The translations under genes and the position numbers were made by a program. DNA of 64,000 nt from positions 62,001 to 126,000 of the forward strand of contig CALURU010000005.1 in assembly GCA_944323255.1 (NCBI GenBank), read 5' to 3'. The notes under the pieces are model-generated. The model did not search any database and was not told the origin of the DNA. It was given only the letters and a program-made list of their open reading frames with translations. The DNA is from Candidatus Gastranaerophilales bacterium. Its GTDB lineage: Bacteria > Cyanobacteriota > Vampirovibrionia > Gastranaerophilales > Gastranaerophilaceae. Below, in pieces: positions 25,380-33,486 of the stretch; the stretch's first letter is position 1; each line of letters begins with the position of its first letter.

Positions 25380-25860
25380 ACTTATGTTTTTTATTACATT
25401 TGCAATCGATATAAGGACAATGACCGTCTTTATCTAGTTGTAATATATCATCTGTAATATATTCAACTTCAAAGTTGTAAATCTCTCCAATTCTTTTAAT
25501 ACGCTCATAGTAATATAATTGTTTCTTTTCATACTTCTTGTCTATAATTAACACAACTTTTGGCTGTTTACCTATCATAACCGCATAATGCAATGCTTGA
25601 CCAACAGCCTCATATTTTTTGTTAGCAAAATCATATTCAATAGCATATTTGTCAGTTAAGCAGTCAACTCTTGTTTTGTCAGATAGTTTGTATTCTTCAA
25701 TTCCGTTACAAGTTGAACAATGTGCATGTTGATAACTAGACTCATTATGAGGGTGATAAATGTACTTAAATCCGCTTTTCGATTTACGGTAATCGAAAGG
25801 ACTAGCTATTGCTGAAAGTGTTGTTATAAACAGCGTTAGAAGTACAAAAACCTTTTTCAT
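25378..25860 (-). CDS. Exported PD-(D/E)XK-like protein
   Basis: A 160-residue protein with a signal peptide (MKKVFVLLTLFITTLSAIAS). The mature part contains HAHCSTCNGIEEYKLSDKTR, then VDCLTDKYAIEYDFANKKYE and AVGQALHYAVMIGKQPKVVLI. The E..VD...AIEYDFA-K pattern followed by a helix and a hydrophobic strand fits a restriction-endonuclease-like core, and a similar exported family exists in proteobacteria. The C-terminus has a Cys cluster (CPYIDCKC). Nuclease activity is inferred, not shown. It is cargo of element A, convergent with the AIM24 gene. Confidence 0.6.
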   Translation of the reverse strand: MKKVFVLLTLFITTLSAIASPFDYRKSKSGFKYIYHPHNESSYQHAHCSTCNGIEEYKLSDKTRVDCLTDKYAIEYDFANKKYEAVGQALHYAVMIGKQPKVVLIIDKKYEKKQLYYYERIKRIGEIYNFEVEYITDDILQLDKDGHCPYIDCKCNKKHK

Positions 25861-25945
25861 AGGTAAATCATAACAGATAAATACTGCCAGTCAACAGGCA
25901 CTATTTACTAGTGATTTATTTGAACAGAGAAAGGATAATAAGGCT

Positions 25946-26287
25946 ATGAAAACAGATGTTTCAATATCAATCGGTGCAAGAATTAGACATTTTAGAGAGT
26001 TAGCAGGGCTGAGTCAATTACAGTTATCTGAAAAAGTACAATGTGAACCGTCAACACTTGCACATTATGAAACTGGTAAGAACCTTGTAAGTATGACAAA
26101 GTTAATCCGTATTGCTGAGGTTTTAGAAGTTGATTTATACCAGTTCTTTATATCTACCCCAGTTGAAACAGATACTGAAACCATTGAAAAGCTGAATAAG
26201 TTGTTATCAACCGCTAGTAAGGTACAAATAGGACTCATTTATAATATTGTTTCAAGTCTGCTTGAACTTAATACACCATGTAAATAG
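25946..26287 (+). CDS. XRE-family regulator of element A
   Basis: A 113-residue protein with an N-terminal HTH_3 (about residues 10-65: LAGLSQLQLSEKVQCEPSTL and AHYETGKNLVSMTKLIRIAE) and a short C-terminal helical part. A GAAAGGA ribosome site precedes the ATG. It is divergent from the exported nuclease-like gene and may control it. It resembles the XRE protein at 12924 in size and layout. Confidence 0.85.
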   Translation: MKTDVSISIGARIRHFRELAGLSQLQLSEKVQCEPSTLAHYETGKNLVSMTKLIRIAEVLEVDLYQFFISTPVETDTETIEKLNKLLSTASKVQIGLIYNIVSSLLELNTPCK

Positions 26288-26448
26288 GTAAAAGTTTCTA
26301 AAAATCTGGATTTTCTTAGCGTACAATCTATATATGAGAGGGCTAAAATCCTATATAAACCTCTATCAGCTTCACCCATAACCTGTGTATAGCCTTGATT
26401 GTGGACATAAAACAGGCAAGATTTGTTAAGATTTAATACTCTCCTATA

Positions 26449-26664
26449 CTATTTTTCCAATCCGGGAAGCAGTTTAGCCGTAATATAACTATCGTATTTA
26501 TTGGCTATTTTCCGTCTGCATGCTTGCTCACGCTCTAAAGGTGTTAATACTTGTGGTGTTTCCGATGTTTTAACCGTATTGTCATTATCAATAGGTTTAT
26601 TTTCTTTAGTATATTCTTTGATAACTTCTTCTACAATCATATAAACAAGTTCTTTATATTCCAT
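26449..26664 (-). CDS. Small hypothetical protein
   Basis: A 71-residue charged protein (MEYKELVYMIVEEVIKEYTK start) with an amphipathic N-terminal helix, a Thr/Pro/Asn-rich linker and a C-terminal helix with a REQACRRKIANKYD core. GGAGAAAT precedes the ATG. It lies 60 bp downstream of the ribbon-helix-helix gene at 26725-26865 in the same direction, so the pair may form an operon. No family is recognised. Confidence 0.55.
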   Translation of the reverse strand: MEYKELVYMIVEEVIKEYTKENKPIDNDNTVKTSETPQVLTPLEREQACRRKIANKYDSYITAKLLPGLEK

Positions 26665-26724
26665 TTTGATTTCTCCATTAAATCTGAGGGGGTTGAGCGG
26701 TCCGGGAATACGCTTAAAATTAAA

Positions 26725-26865
26725 TTAATGTTTCTTACCTATATAGTTTCGTAGCAAATCCCTTAAAACCGCTGCACCATTAAGTAAATTGCTCTTAACA
26801 AGTGCCTTAAACTTATTGTATAGTTCTTCATCAACTCTAATTGTTATAAACTTAGTCTTATTCAT
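26725..26865 (-). CDS. Short ribbon-helix-helix protein
   Basis: A 46-residue protein (MNKTKFITIRVDEELYNKFK start). The KFITIRVDEELYNKFKAL stretch is a classic RHH strand and first helix, and LLNGAAVLRDLLRNYI is the second helix. Such small dimers act as repressors of plasmid copy number or toxin-antitoxin genes. GGAGA lies 8 nt before the ATG. A 12-bp inverted repeat at 26909-26940 immediately upstream is a good operator candidate. Confidence 0.75.
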   Translation of the reverse strand: MNKTKFITIRVDEELYNKFKALVKSNLLNGAAVLRDLLRNYIGKKH

Positions 26866-26908
26866 GCCAGTATCTCCATTATTTAATCTTACAGATTAAA
26901 ATATAATA

Positions 26909-26940
26909 AATGAGATACATCATATTAAATGTATCTCATT
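26909..26940. repeat. Inverted repeat, operator or terminator
   Basis: AATGAGATACAT and ATGTATCTCATT, 8 bp apart. It lies between the end of the serine recombinase gene and the start of the RHH gene, so it may serve as RHH operator, recombinase terminator, or both. Confidence 0.6.
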
Positions 26941-26967
26941 GTAAATCTGATAACAAAGGATATAACA

Positions 26968-27600
26968 TTATTTTCTCTTTATAATCACACGTTCAGACTT
27001 AATCCCTAAGTCTTTGGCTATGCGGTAATACGTTGTTTTCTTTAGGTTATATTTCCGCATGTTTTCAGCGTGGCTAATTTCCCCTTTGGCTGCCTTAATA
27101 AAATCATCTTTGAAACCGTCTGGGGCTTTAATTTTAGGTTTAGCATACTTGCCTTTGGCTTTGGCAATGTCTATACCCTCTCTTTGACGTTGTTTTATAA
27201 ATGTACGTTCCTGTTCTGCTACGTAGCCCAGTAGGGTTAAAATAACGTCTGTTATAACCTTACCCATTAGAGCGGTTTCTTTGTTTGTAGTATTAAGGAC
27301 TGGCATGTCAATGACTTCAATTTCTGCACCGATATTATTAACAATGTCATTCCATTCTGTCTTAATATCATCATAATTCCTACCTAAGCGGTCTATGGAC
27401 TTTATTACAACGACATCACCAGACCTTAATACTTGCTTTAATGCTTGATATTGCGGTCTGTTAGTATCTTTTCCGCTTTGCTTATCGGCAAATGTATCAC
27501 GTTCATTTATGCCATATTCCTGCATAGACTGTATTTGACGGTCTAGGTTTTGAGTCTTATCACTTACCCTAATGTAGCCAAATCTTTTATTTTCTGCCAT
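26968..27600 (-). CDS. Serine recombinase (resolvase/invertase family)
   Basis: A 210-residue small serine recombinase. The catalytic Ser is S13 (FGYIRVSDKTQNLDRQ). The conserved Arg residues lie in IKSIDRLGRNYDDI (about 70) and the family motif EQERTFIKQRQREGI sits at about 128-142. A C-terminal HTH (NLKKTTYYRIAKDLGI) binds the res or inversion site. It could resolve dimers or invert a segment of element A; no clear paired inversion sites were seen by eye. GAGGTGATTT precedes the ATG. Confidence 0.95.
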   Translation of the reverse strand: MAENKRFGYIRVSDKTQNLDRQIQSMQEYGINERDTFADKQSGKDTNRPQYQALKQVLRSGDVVVIKSIDRLGRNYDDIKTEWNDIVNNIGAEIEVIDMPVLNTTNKETALMGKVITDVILTLLGYVAEQERTFIKQRQREGIDIAKAKGKYAKPKIKAPDGFKDDFIKAAKGEISHAENMRKYNLKKTTYYRIAKDLGIKSERVIIKRK

Positions 27601-27631
27601 AAATCACCTCATGTATTGCAGGGTAGCCATT

Positions 27632-27916
27632 TTAGGCTACCTTACAATTAAATCTCTTTGTAAACCTAACTCTTGAAAGTTCTGCAAACTCATTTGGTGT
27701 CAAAAACTCTTTAACTTTCTTTGTATCAAGAACTGTGCTTTCAACTTCAATCCATGATACATTCGCAACTTCTAAAGGTAAATAACTGATATTATTATCA
27801 GCCATGTGTTGTTTCAATTTTTCCTCATAGTCTGCGATTTCATTGGCTAATTGTATCTTACGTTCATACAATTTAAGTAATGTGCTTGCGGTAGTGTTTA
27901 ACTGTGTTCTGTTCAT
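27632..27916 (-). CDS. Coiled-coil hypothetical protein
   Basis: A 94-residue protein with an N-terminal coiled coil (LLKLYERKIQLANEIADYEE, about 14-40) and a mixed C-terminal part (LTPNEFAELSRVRFTKRFNC). It recalls small phage-derived proteins in size, but no domain can be named. AAAGGAGAC precedes the ATG. It lies 31 bp before the serine recombinase on the same strand, so the two may be co-transcribed. Confidence 0.6.
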   Translation of the reverse strand: MNRTQLNTTASTLLKLYERKIQLANEIADYEEKLKQHMADNNISYLPLEVANVSWIEVESTVLDTKKVKEFLTPNEFAELSRVRFTKRFNCKVA

Positions 27917-27959
27917 GATGTTGTCTCCTTTGTTATCTGCTTACATTATTAGTATAATT

Positions 27960-28068
27960 TATGCGTTCGTTAAAGTCAACACTTTGAACGAACGTTCGCA
28001 GCAAAAATTTACAATCTTATTGAACGCTACATATTATCTGTTTCTAATAAATTTAATAGCGTTCAATA
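27960..28068. repeat. Palindromes upstream of the coiled-coil gene
   Basis: GAACGAACGTTCG lies near 27992, with a related GCGTTCGTT near 27964. CTTATTGAACGCT near 28016 pairs with AGCGTTCAATAAG near 28060 (13 bp perfect, about 30-bp loop). The shared half-site GTTC suggests binding sites for a regulator, or a cruciform with a role in replication or conjugation. Confidence 0.6.
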
Positions 28069-28093
28069 AGGTGTAGGTGGTTGAACATTATAG

Positions 28094-28330
28094 TTATAAT
28101 TTATTGACTTTGTATAAAACATAAGCCAATCTCTTATTACGTTTTATTGTTGACATGATTTCTTTTCCTTTAGGATATTCTAAATCAGAAATCAAGCTAT
28201 TAGCCCATTTCCAACGTAATGTCAATTCTTCTTCACTATCTATTCCAGAATAATATTCTACAAAGTCATCTAAATTACATTCAGCACCATGAGGGTCGCT
28301 TGGTTTACATCTCTTACGGAAAATTACCAT
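28094..28330 (-). CDS. Small hypothetical protein
   Basis: A 78-residue protein (MVIFRKRCKPSDPHGAECNL start) starting 2 bp after the 407-residue gene on the same strand, so it is translationally coupled to it. It has acidic and aromatic clusters (DDFVEYYSGIDSEEELTLRW) and a basic C-terminus. No family is recognised. An accessory role to the putative replication protein is inferred from position. Confidence 0.6.
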   Translation of the reverse strand: MVIFRKRCKPSDPHGAECNLDDFVEYYSGIDSEEELTLRWKWANSLISDLEYPKGKEIMSTIKRNKRLAYVLYKVNKL

Positions 28331-28332
28331 AA

Positions 28333-29556
28333 TTATTTCTCCTTTAATATAAGATATTTGTGCAAGCTACTACGGTCTTTCAATAATGCCTGCACCGTTT
28401 GATTATTGAAAGTAAATTTTTTATCAATTAACAGATTATAAGCTATGCCGATGTTACTCAATGTATTGAGCCACTCGGCAATGTCTTTAACCCTGTGATT
28501 ATCAAGTAAATAAATAAGGTCTAACCGTTCAAGCAACGTATCAAGGGCAATTTGCAACTTCTTGCCATGCCGGGTGAACTTTAATATAACCCATATATAA
28601 TCAAGCCACGCTGCTAGCCTAGAGGATTTTTTCGTGCCAGGAATATTGTTGTAGAAACCATACTCACGTTGTACATTCTGATTTGTTAATTCACTTGCAA
28701 GCTGGCATGCGGTAAATGTTATGATATTATTGTCGTCAATATCAAATGTATCTGCCAATCCATAATAAATAAAGGCATCAAATGCACTTGTAATAAGTTC
28801 TTCTACCGTTTGTGTGTTCCTAGATAACTTCAACCCCTTAGAAAAAGTTTTAAGTGATATACGGAACTCTTTATCAGTTTGGGCGGTATCAAGAACATAG
28901 GTACTATTGGTTATTGTCCTTAATACGCTTTCAAATACTTTACGCTCATTTACCGTCAATACTGGTGATGAAAGCAGGTTAAGTATTGTTGATACGGATA
29001 TTCGGTACTTGTTACCTTGATTTATCTGAAAATGATAACCCTTGTGTTGTTCCAACATATTAGCAACGTTAAGAATTTGTTTAATTGTATATTGACTAAT
29101 TCTCGGTAATGTTGCATAAGTGAACTTCCTGTCTTTACTCTCATAGACTTTAGGTAAGTGTTTGAGTGTAAAAGGTATTGACGTATTTTTATTTACTTCA
29201 ATACAATAGCAGTCTAATTCTTCCTTTAGCTGCTCATATATAACTTGCTCGTACTTGAAAAAGTAAACTATCTTATGTTGAAACTTATCTTCTAATGCTA
29301 TTGTATTGAGTTCCAACAACTTAAAGGATATAAGGTCATCGCACATTATGGCGATTACATCGCCCTCAAAGTGCATTTTCCCTAATAATGATTTTTCATA
29401 ATCAAGGTATTTAACAGTTTCAGCAGGTGATATGTTTTCATTGCTGAGGTTATATTTACCATTGTAATAGTATAAATCAAAGTTAATACCTTTTTTGTGC
29501 AATTTGTTTAGGCTGCACTCCACCTTTTCTAAAAAAGTCTGCTTTTCTTTAGCCAT
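28333..29556 (-). CDS. Large hypothetical protein, possible replication initiator
   Basis: A 407-residue protein without membrane segments. The N-terminal half is mixed alpha/beta. The region about 150-290 contains successive helices with HTH-like spacing (SQYTIKQILNVANMLEQHKG; LTVNERKVFESVLRTITNST). The C-terminal half is helical with a basic patch (KKSSRLAAWLDYIWVILKFT). The size and the adjacent 650-bp repeat-containing non-coding region are what one expects of a plasmid-type initiator, but no Rep motif is recognised. TAGGAGAAAAG precedes the ATG. Confidence 0.4.
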   Translation of the reverse strand: MAKEKQTFLEKVECSLNKLHKKGINFDLYYYNGKYNLSNENISPAETVKYLDYEKSLLGKMHFEGDVIAIMCDDLISFKLLELNTIALEDKFQHKIVYFFKYEQVIYEQLKEELDCYCIEVNKNTSIPFTLKHLPKVYESKDRKFTYATLPRISQYTIKQILNVANMLEQHKGYHFQINQGNKYRISVSTILNLLSSPVLTVNERKVFESVLRTITNSTYVLDTAQTDKEFRISLKTFSKGLKLSRNTQTVEELITSAFDAFIYYGLADTFDIDDNNIITFTACQLASELTNQNVQREYGFYNNIPGTKKSSRLAAWLDYIWVILKFTRHGKKLQIALDTLLERLDLIYLLDNHRVKDIAEWLNTLSNIGIAYNLLIDKKFTFNNQTVQALLKDRSSLHKYLILKEK

Positions 29557-30211
29557 GTGTCTTTTCTCCTATTATATAATTCTGTTTATGTAACAATGTG
29601 TTACGTATTAAAGTAATAATAATTTCTGCTGAGCTTCAGCATTTTAGTTTTTCATCTAAAAAAATAGATGTGTAACATGACTTAAAATGTAATAATCTAA
29701 TTCAAGTAAAAGAAAAACAGTTGTATTTAATTACAACTGTTATAACTTGAATTATATATATGAGAAAAGACCATTAGGTCAGTTATTATCTGGAAAAGGT
29801 AAGCTCGACCTTGTCTCGCCTACCTCTGTTTTGTGTGTCATATTAAAATGTAATAATAACTTTGTGCTATCTGGAAAAATAATGTGAGACCTTGTTTGTC
29901 CTGCCTCTGTTTTGTGTGTCGTGAAAGACATACTAAATATTATCTAAGGATTAACTAAAGATTTACTATAACACTAATTAAGATTAAATGAGAGGTGATT
30001 GATATACCTTAAAGTAAATTATTATAAGGCTTGTAGGGATTAATGTATAGCGGATAGTAGTATAATTGCTTTTAATAATAGCAAGAGTTCAGATTATTAT
30101 AGCAACTGTTCTGCTGAATATAGCATATTATCTGTTTAATTATATCAATATTTTTGATGAATTATAGCAGTAAACTAACTCTATATTGTTGAATTGTAGC
30201 AAATTCCAAAA
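29557..30211. other. Repeat-bearing non-coding region, candidate origin
   Basis: A 655-bp gap with no supported gene. It holds two copies of a block of about 50 bp, starting TATCTGGAAAA at about 29788 and 29868 (80-bp period) and ending CTCTGTTTTGTGTGTC. On the right are five ATAGCA/GTAGCA motifs at 30078, 30099, 30120, 30164 and 30196, three of them preceded by GAAT. The arrangement recalls iterons beside a replication initiator. Promoters or transfer origin functions are alternatives. Confidence 0.45.
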
Positions 30212-30460
30212 CTAACCCTGCATTAAATCATCAACATCAATATTATGCTCTCTGGCATAATCTATAAATCGTGCTTCTTTCTCGGTCAAGCGTTTAGTGA
30301 AGTCTAAGACTTGACCTGTTACACGTTTACGACCGCTATTAGCACGTACACCACCCCATTTAGCAACAGTCTTTTCAACTTCTGCATTTATCTTGTCTTG
30401 GCGTTCTTTAGGTAGTGCATTAATTAAATCGTCATTTGTTATAATTTTAGGCTTAGTCAT
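30212..30460 (-). CDS. Antitoxin candidate of a RelE-type pair
   Basis: An 82-residue protein overlapping the end of the upstream toxin gene by 8 bp. It is charged, with a basic GGVRANSGRKRVTGQ segment that may contact DNA and a C-terminal helix (LTEKEARFIDYAREHNIDVD). It is not a standard RelB or XRE antitoxin, so the call rests on position. The toxin-first order is as in higBA systems. Confidence 0.6.
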   Translation of the reverse strand: MTKPKIITNDDLINALPKERQDKINAEVEKTVAKWGGVRANSGRKRVTGQVLDFTKRLTEKEARFIDYAREHNIDVDDLMQG

Positions 30461-30785
30461 CTGCTAGACTCCTTTTATATCTTTCTATATTGCGTACTGC
30501 TTGTTTCATATACCGCTTCGGTGCTTCCTGTGTCTTTTTCAATGTGATAAATCCGACTATTATTATTCGCCTGCGGTCATTATCATATTGAAAGTACGCT
30601 CGCACACCTCTAGGCTTTATCTCATATAAGTCATAATCTAACTTATTAATATTCTTATATTGAGTTCCCAGTATTTCAAAGGATTTTATCGCACTTAAGA
30701 TTTTATCTTGACTCTCTGAGTCCAGTTCAGCGTATTGTTCCAATGCTTCTGGCGTGTATTCTGCGGTATATTGTTTTTCTGTCAT
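30453..30785 (-). CDS. RelE/ParE-superfamily toxin
   Basis: A 110-residue protein with the RelE fold pattern: EYTPEALEQYAELDSESQDK (helices 1-2), LDYDLYEIKPRGVRAYFQYD (the Arg-containing strand) and RRIIIVGFITLKKTQEAPKR (C-terminal strand with basic residues). RelE-type toxins cleave mRNA on the ribosome; ParE types poison gyrase, and sequence alone does not settle which. It overlaps the antitoxin gene downstream. This pair should stabilise element A. Confidence 0.85.
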   Translation of the reverse strand: MTEKQYTAEYTPEALEQYAELDSESQDKILSAIKSFEILGTQYKNINKLDYDLYEIKPRGVRAYFQYDNDRRRIIIVGFITLKKTQEAPKRYMKQAVRNIERYKRSLADD

Positions 30786-30842
30786 TGTACCTACCTATAT
30801 TATAACATGGTTTCGTTACGATTTCAAGATGTATATTAAGAA

Positions 30843-31262
30843 TTATATACGCTTGTTCTTGGTTCTTTTCTTTACAAATTCAATAGTCTGCATTATATAT
30901 TCAATAGACTCACGGTCATGTATTCCTAATTCTTTAAGGTTATTGATTAGTTCTGCTTGCACATTTCTTTCTGTATCACAGAGTTTATAATCTAATACTA
31001 AACCTAGTACAAATTCCTTTGGCATTCCTAAAGCTCTTGTTAGAGCAATGAAATTAACCAATGACGGTACTTTCTTTTCTTTCTTGGTTTTACTTTCTAA
31101 TTCAGATATTACACCAACACTAACCCCAGTTATCTTTGATAATTCTGCAACCGTCCACCCATTTTTGTTTCTTGCTTCTTTAATCATAGTAAGAGCTTCT
31201 AACGTTGAACATTTAATGTCATCAATATCAATAACTGGGCTATTATTTTCTACTTTACTCAT
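30843..31262 (-). CDS. XRE-family repressor of element A
   Basis: A 139-residue regulator. The start at 31262 (MSKVENNSPV) is chosen because GAGAGGTG lies just before it; the frame is open to 31289 but that start lacks a ribosome site. The HTH is central (about residues 35-90: GWTVAELSKITGVSVGVISE), with a C-terminal helical domain. It is divergent from the excisionase/integrase genes and faces repeated motifs in the intergenic region, like a phage or ICE repressor. Confidence 0.88.
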   Translation of the reverse strand: MSKVENNSPVIDIDDIKCSTLEALTMIKEARNKNGWTVAELSKITGVSVGVISELESKTKKEKKVPSLVNFIALTRALGMPKEFVLGLVLDYKLCDTERNVQAELINNLKELGIHDRESIEYIMQTIEFVKKRTKNKRI

Positions 31263-31315
31263 ACTTACACCTCTCAAAGATATTACCATAAATCCTCAGC
31301 ACTTGCAATAATTAT

Positions 31316-31444
31316 GAAGATTTAATTCACTAAAGGATATATTAATACTCATATAATTCACGATTGTGAATAATATTTTCATAAAAGTATTGACAAGCTA
31401 AACTTTATATGTTATTCTTATTATAGTGAAGATTTAATTCACTA
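31316..31444 (+). promoter_or_regulatory. Control region between repressor and excisionase
   Basis: GAAGATTTAATTCACTA occurs twice, at 31316 and 31428, and ATTCACGATTGTGAAT (31356-31371) is a palindrome that shares its ATTCAC half-site. A promoter TTGACA (31390) - 17 bp - TATTCT (31413) reads rightward to the excisionase, with the second repeat just past its start point. This looks like a repressor-controlled switch. Confidence 0.8.
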
Positions 31445-31477
31445 TCATATTAGTCAATTAAAAAAGGAGATAGAAAA

Positions 31478-31669
31478 ATGTCAGACAACATCAACTTATT
31501 AGGCATAGTCAGTATTAAAGACTTTGCTAAATTAATCGGTAAACCAGAAAGCACTATTAGAACATGGAAACTCAGAGGAGATATTCCAGAAGTATGTTTT
31601 TTAGTTATCGGTTCTACTGTATTTGTTAAAGTTAATCAATTCATGGAATGCATGGGATTAGCTGCATAG
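31478..31669 (+). CDS. Excisionase-like HTH protein of element A
   Basis: A 63-residue MerR/AlpA-type winged-helix protein (VSIKDFAKLIGKPESTIRTW...GDIPEVCF). Such proteins direct a tyrosine integrase towards excision or act as its transcriptional activator. AAAAGGAGAT precedes the ATG. It lies 15 bp before the integrase gene, mirroring the pair at 45874/46061 in element B. Confidence 0.85.
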   Translation: MSDNINLLGIVSIKDFAKLIGKPESTIRTWKLRGDIPEVCFLVIGSTVFVKVNQFMECMGLAA

Positions 31670-31684
31670 GGTAGGTACAGCACA

Positions 31685-32716
31685 ATGACGGTTAAAAAAC
31701 ACGACAATGGTAAATGGTATTGCAGGTTTTCAATCAAAGGTGAAAGAAAACATCTTTTGTGTGCAGGTGCAACAACTGAAAAGGAAGCGTTAGAAATAGA
31801 AAACGCTTTCAAATATAAGCTGCAACAACAAATGAATGGTGTAATACCTAAAAATCAAAAGAATGTCTATTTTAACCGTCTTAAAGAGCTGTATATTAAG
31901 CACGCTAAAACTAATCATAAGAAGTATAAGAACCAGATATATTATCTTAATAGTTTGGAAAAGTATTTTAGCAACGGTAAACCTGTTAATACAATTAAAC
32001 CAGAGCATATTCAAAGATACATAGAATATCTTAGAAATAGTGGTAAACGTGGCAAGAGAAAGAATTCCAGTATTAATAGGTTTCTTGAAATACTAAGTAA
32101 GATGTTTAACCTTGCTATTGATAACGGAGAATTAACTGAAAATCCACTAAGAAAAGTACCTAAGCTAAAAGAGGATAATCATATTATTAGGTATCTTAAA
32201 TCTGATGAAGAAACCAGATTATATGCAAGCATTGACGATAATGCACCATACCTAAGACCAATCGTTACGACAGCACTTCAAACAGGCATGCGTAGAGGTG
32301 AAATCCTTAATATGCAATGGAAGAATATAGATTTTGACACTAGAAATATACACGTATTAGACACAAAGAGTGGCGATAAACGTGATATACCAATATCAGA
32401 TGAATTATATGGTGTATTACAATCTATATCAAGAGAGTCGGAATATGTATTTATTAACCCTCAAACTAATGCACCATACGTTGATATTAAAAAGTCTTTT
32501 AATATGGTAAGGGAGTATGCAGGTATTGAGGATTTTCGTTTCCATGACCTCAGGCACACATTTGCTACAAGAATGATAATGACAGGTGTGGATTTATTTA
32601 CCCTTATGGAAATATTAGGGCATAAACAAATTTCAACTGTAATGCGTTATTGCCATGTTATTCCTGGCAGGAAAATGGAAGCAGTTAAGAAACTTGCTAA
32701 TTATAAAGATAAATAA
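31685..32716 (+). CDS. Tyrosine integrase of element A
   Basis: A 343-residue integrase. The N-terminal arm-binding domain (GKWYCRFSIKGERKHLLCAG) is followed by a SAM-like core-binding domain (about 55-150) and the catalytic domain with TGMRRGE (first Arg), KSGDKRD (Lys), FHDLRHTFATRM (His, Arg), LGH and VMRYCH (Tyr). It is clearly related to the integrase of element B but diverged. Its likely sites are the TGGACA pairs at 23843 and 33245 and the tRNA-Met core. Confidence 0.96.
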   Translation: MTVKKHDNGKWYCRFSIKGERKHLLCAGATTEKEALEIENAFKYKLQQQMNGVIPKNQKNVYFNRLKELYIKHAKTNHKKYKNQIYYLNSLEKYFSNGKPVNTIKPEHIQRYIEYLRNSGKRGKRKNSSINRFLEILSKMFNLAIDNGELTENPLRKVPKLKEDNHIIRYLKSDEETRLYASIDDNAPYLRPIVTTALQTGMRRGEILNMQWKNIDFDTRNIHVLDTKSGDKRDIPISDELYGVLQSISRESEYVFINPQTNAPYVDIKKSFNMVREYAGIEDFRFHDLRHTFATRMIMTGVDLFTLMEILGHKQISTVMRYCHVIPGRKMEAVKKLANYKDK

Positions 32717-32732
32717 TGAAAGGAATAAGTAT

Positions 32733-33068
32733 ATGAACATTAAGAAACATGATGAAGAAATTAAAAAAATTAGAGAAGAATTTCTTTCAGCTCTGAAAGA
32801 ACCAGAAGTAAAAACAACAGGAGAAACACTTAACAGTAAAGTAAAAGACTGGTATTTATGTGCATTTCCAAGTGATGATATGGGAAATGATATTGATTCA
32901 GAAGTGACTTTTTCAGATGTATATAAAGGTTTAGAAAATGTATATTTTACTCTTAATTGCTGCGATTCCATAATAAGAGAAAGAGTATTTGAAAAACTTG
33001 GCGAACTTCTTGGCAAATCTTATGATTATGTCTATCAAAGATGGTTACGTCCTGAATTGTATAAATAG
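32733..33068 (+). CDS. Small hypothetical protein after the integrase
   Basis: A 111-residue protein (MNIKKHDEEIKKIREEFLSA start). The ATG at 32733 is chosen because GAAAGGAA precedes it; the same frame extends back into the integrase gene. It contains an amphipathic N-terminal helix and a W/Y-containing middle (KVKDWYLCAFPSDDMGNDID), ending KSYDYVYQRWLRPELYK. No family is recognised. It is followed by a clear terminator, so it is the last gene of the integrase operon. Confidence 0.65.
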   Translation: MNIKKHDEEIKKIREEFLSALKEPEVKTTGETLNSKVKDWYLCAFPSDDMGNDIDSEVTFSDVYKGLENVYFTLNCCDSIIRERVFEKLGELLGKSYDYVYQRWLRPELYK

Positions 33069-33103
33069 TTATATCTCCAAACTTGTTGAAGTACATCAAT
33101 ATG

Positions 33104-33134
33104 CCACTCTACGATAATAGAGTGGTTTTTTATT
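33104..33134 (+). terminator. Intrinsic terminator of the element A integrase operon
   Basis: CCACTCT and AGAGTGG separated by 8 bases (ACGATAAT) and followed by TTTTTTATTT. Confidence 0.85.
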
Positions 33135-33244
33135 TAGACCTTAATTATAATAACCTTGCAGAAATCTATATAAATCAACAACAAACACAACTCATGATAA
33201 TTCCTTACAATTCATGAAAACAGTATTTAATTCAAATCAGTAAA

Positions 33245-33261
33245 TGGACACAGAATGGACA
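33245..33261 (+). repeat. Right arm-type sites of element A (TGGACA pair)
   Basis: TGGACA at 33245 and 33256 (11-bp spacing), ending 8 bp before the tRNA-Met gene. It matches the pair at 23843/23854 at the other end of element A. Confidence 0.6.
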
Positions 33262-33269
33262 TGAAAAAA

Positions 33270-33343
33270 TAGCAAGGGAGGGAATTGAACCCTCAACCTC
33301 GCGGGTATGAGCCGCGCACTCTTACCAATTGAGCTACCTTGCC
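33270..33343 (-). tRNA. tRNA-Met(CAU), elongator type, at the A/B junction
   Basis: A complete 74-nt tRNA: acceptor GGCAAGG/CCTTGCT, D-arm with GCTCAATTGGTAAGAGT, anticodon loop CTCATAC, T-arm GAGGG-TTCAATT-CCCTC. It differs at several positions from the copy at 47282-47355, so it was not produced by recent duplication of that copy. It is followed on its own strand by a T-run. The G1 start and lack of initiator features indicate an elongator tRNA-Met; a tRNA-Ile2 with modified CAU is the alternative. Confidence 0.95.
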
Positions 33344-33386
33344 ACCTGTTTATAAATTCTATTTAATTGTCAAATTCTTGTTTAGC

Positions 33387-33401
33387 CCTCACGGGTATGA
33401 G
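33387..33401 (-). other. Short tRNA-Met anticodon-arm fragment, possible attL of element B
   Basis: CCTCACGGGTATGAG matches the anticodon arm of the tRNA copies at 23714 and 47282 (not that of 33270, which has CCTCGCGGG). It lies about 85 bp from the left arm-type sites of element B, so it may be the remnant core at that end. Confidence 0.5.
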
Positions 33402-33486
33402 AGCGTTCTTTAATATAAAAACTGTAATATTTGCAACTGTTTCAACCATTTGAAACTTATTGCAAAAGACTTGAAATCATATACGA

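Noticed and set aside
29788-29920. Possible CRISPR array
   Set aside because: Only two copies of a block of about 50 bp, with no regular short repeat/spacer alternation and no cas genes in the window.
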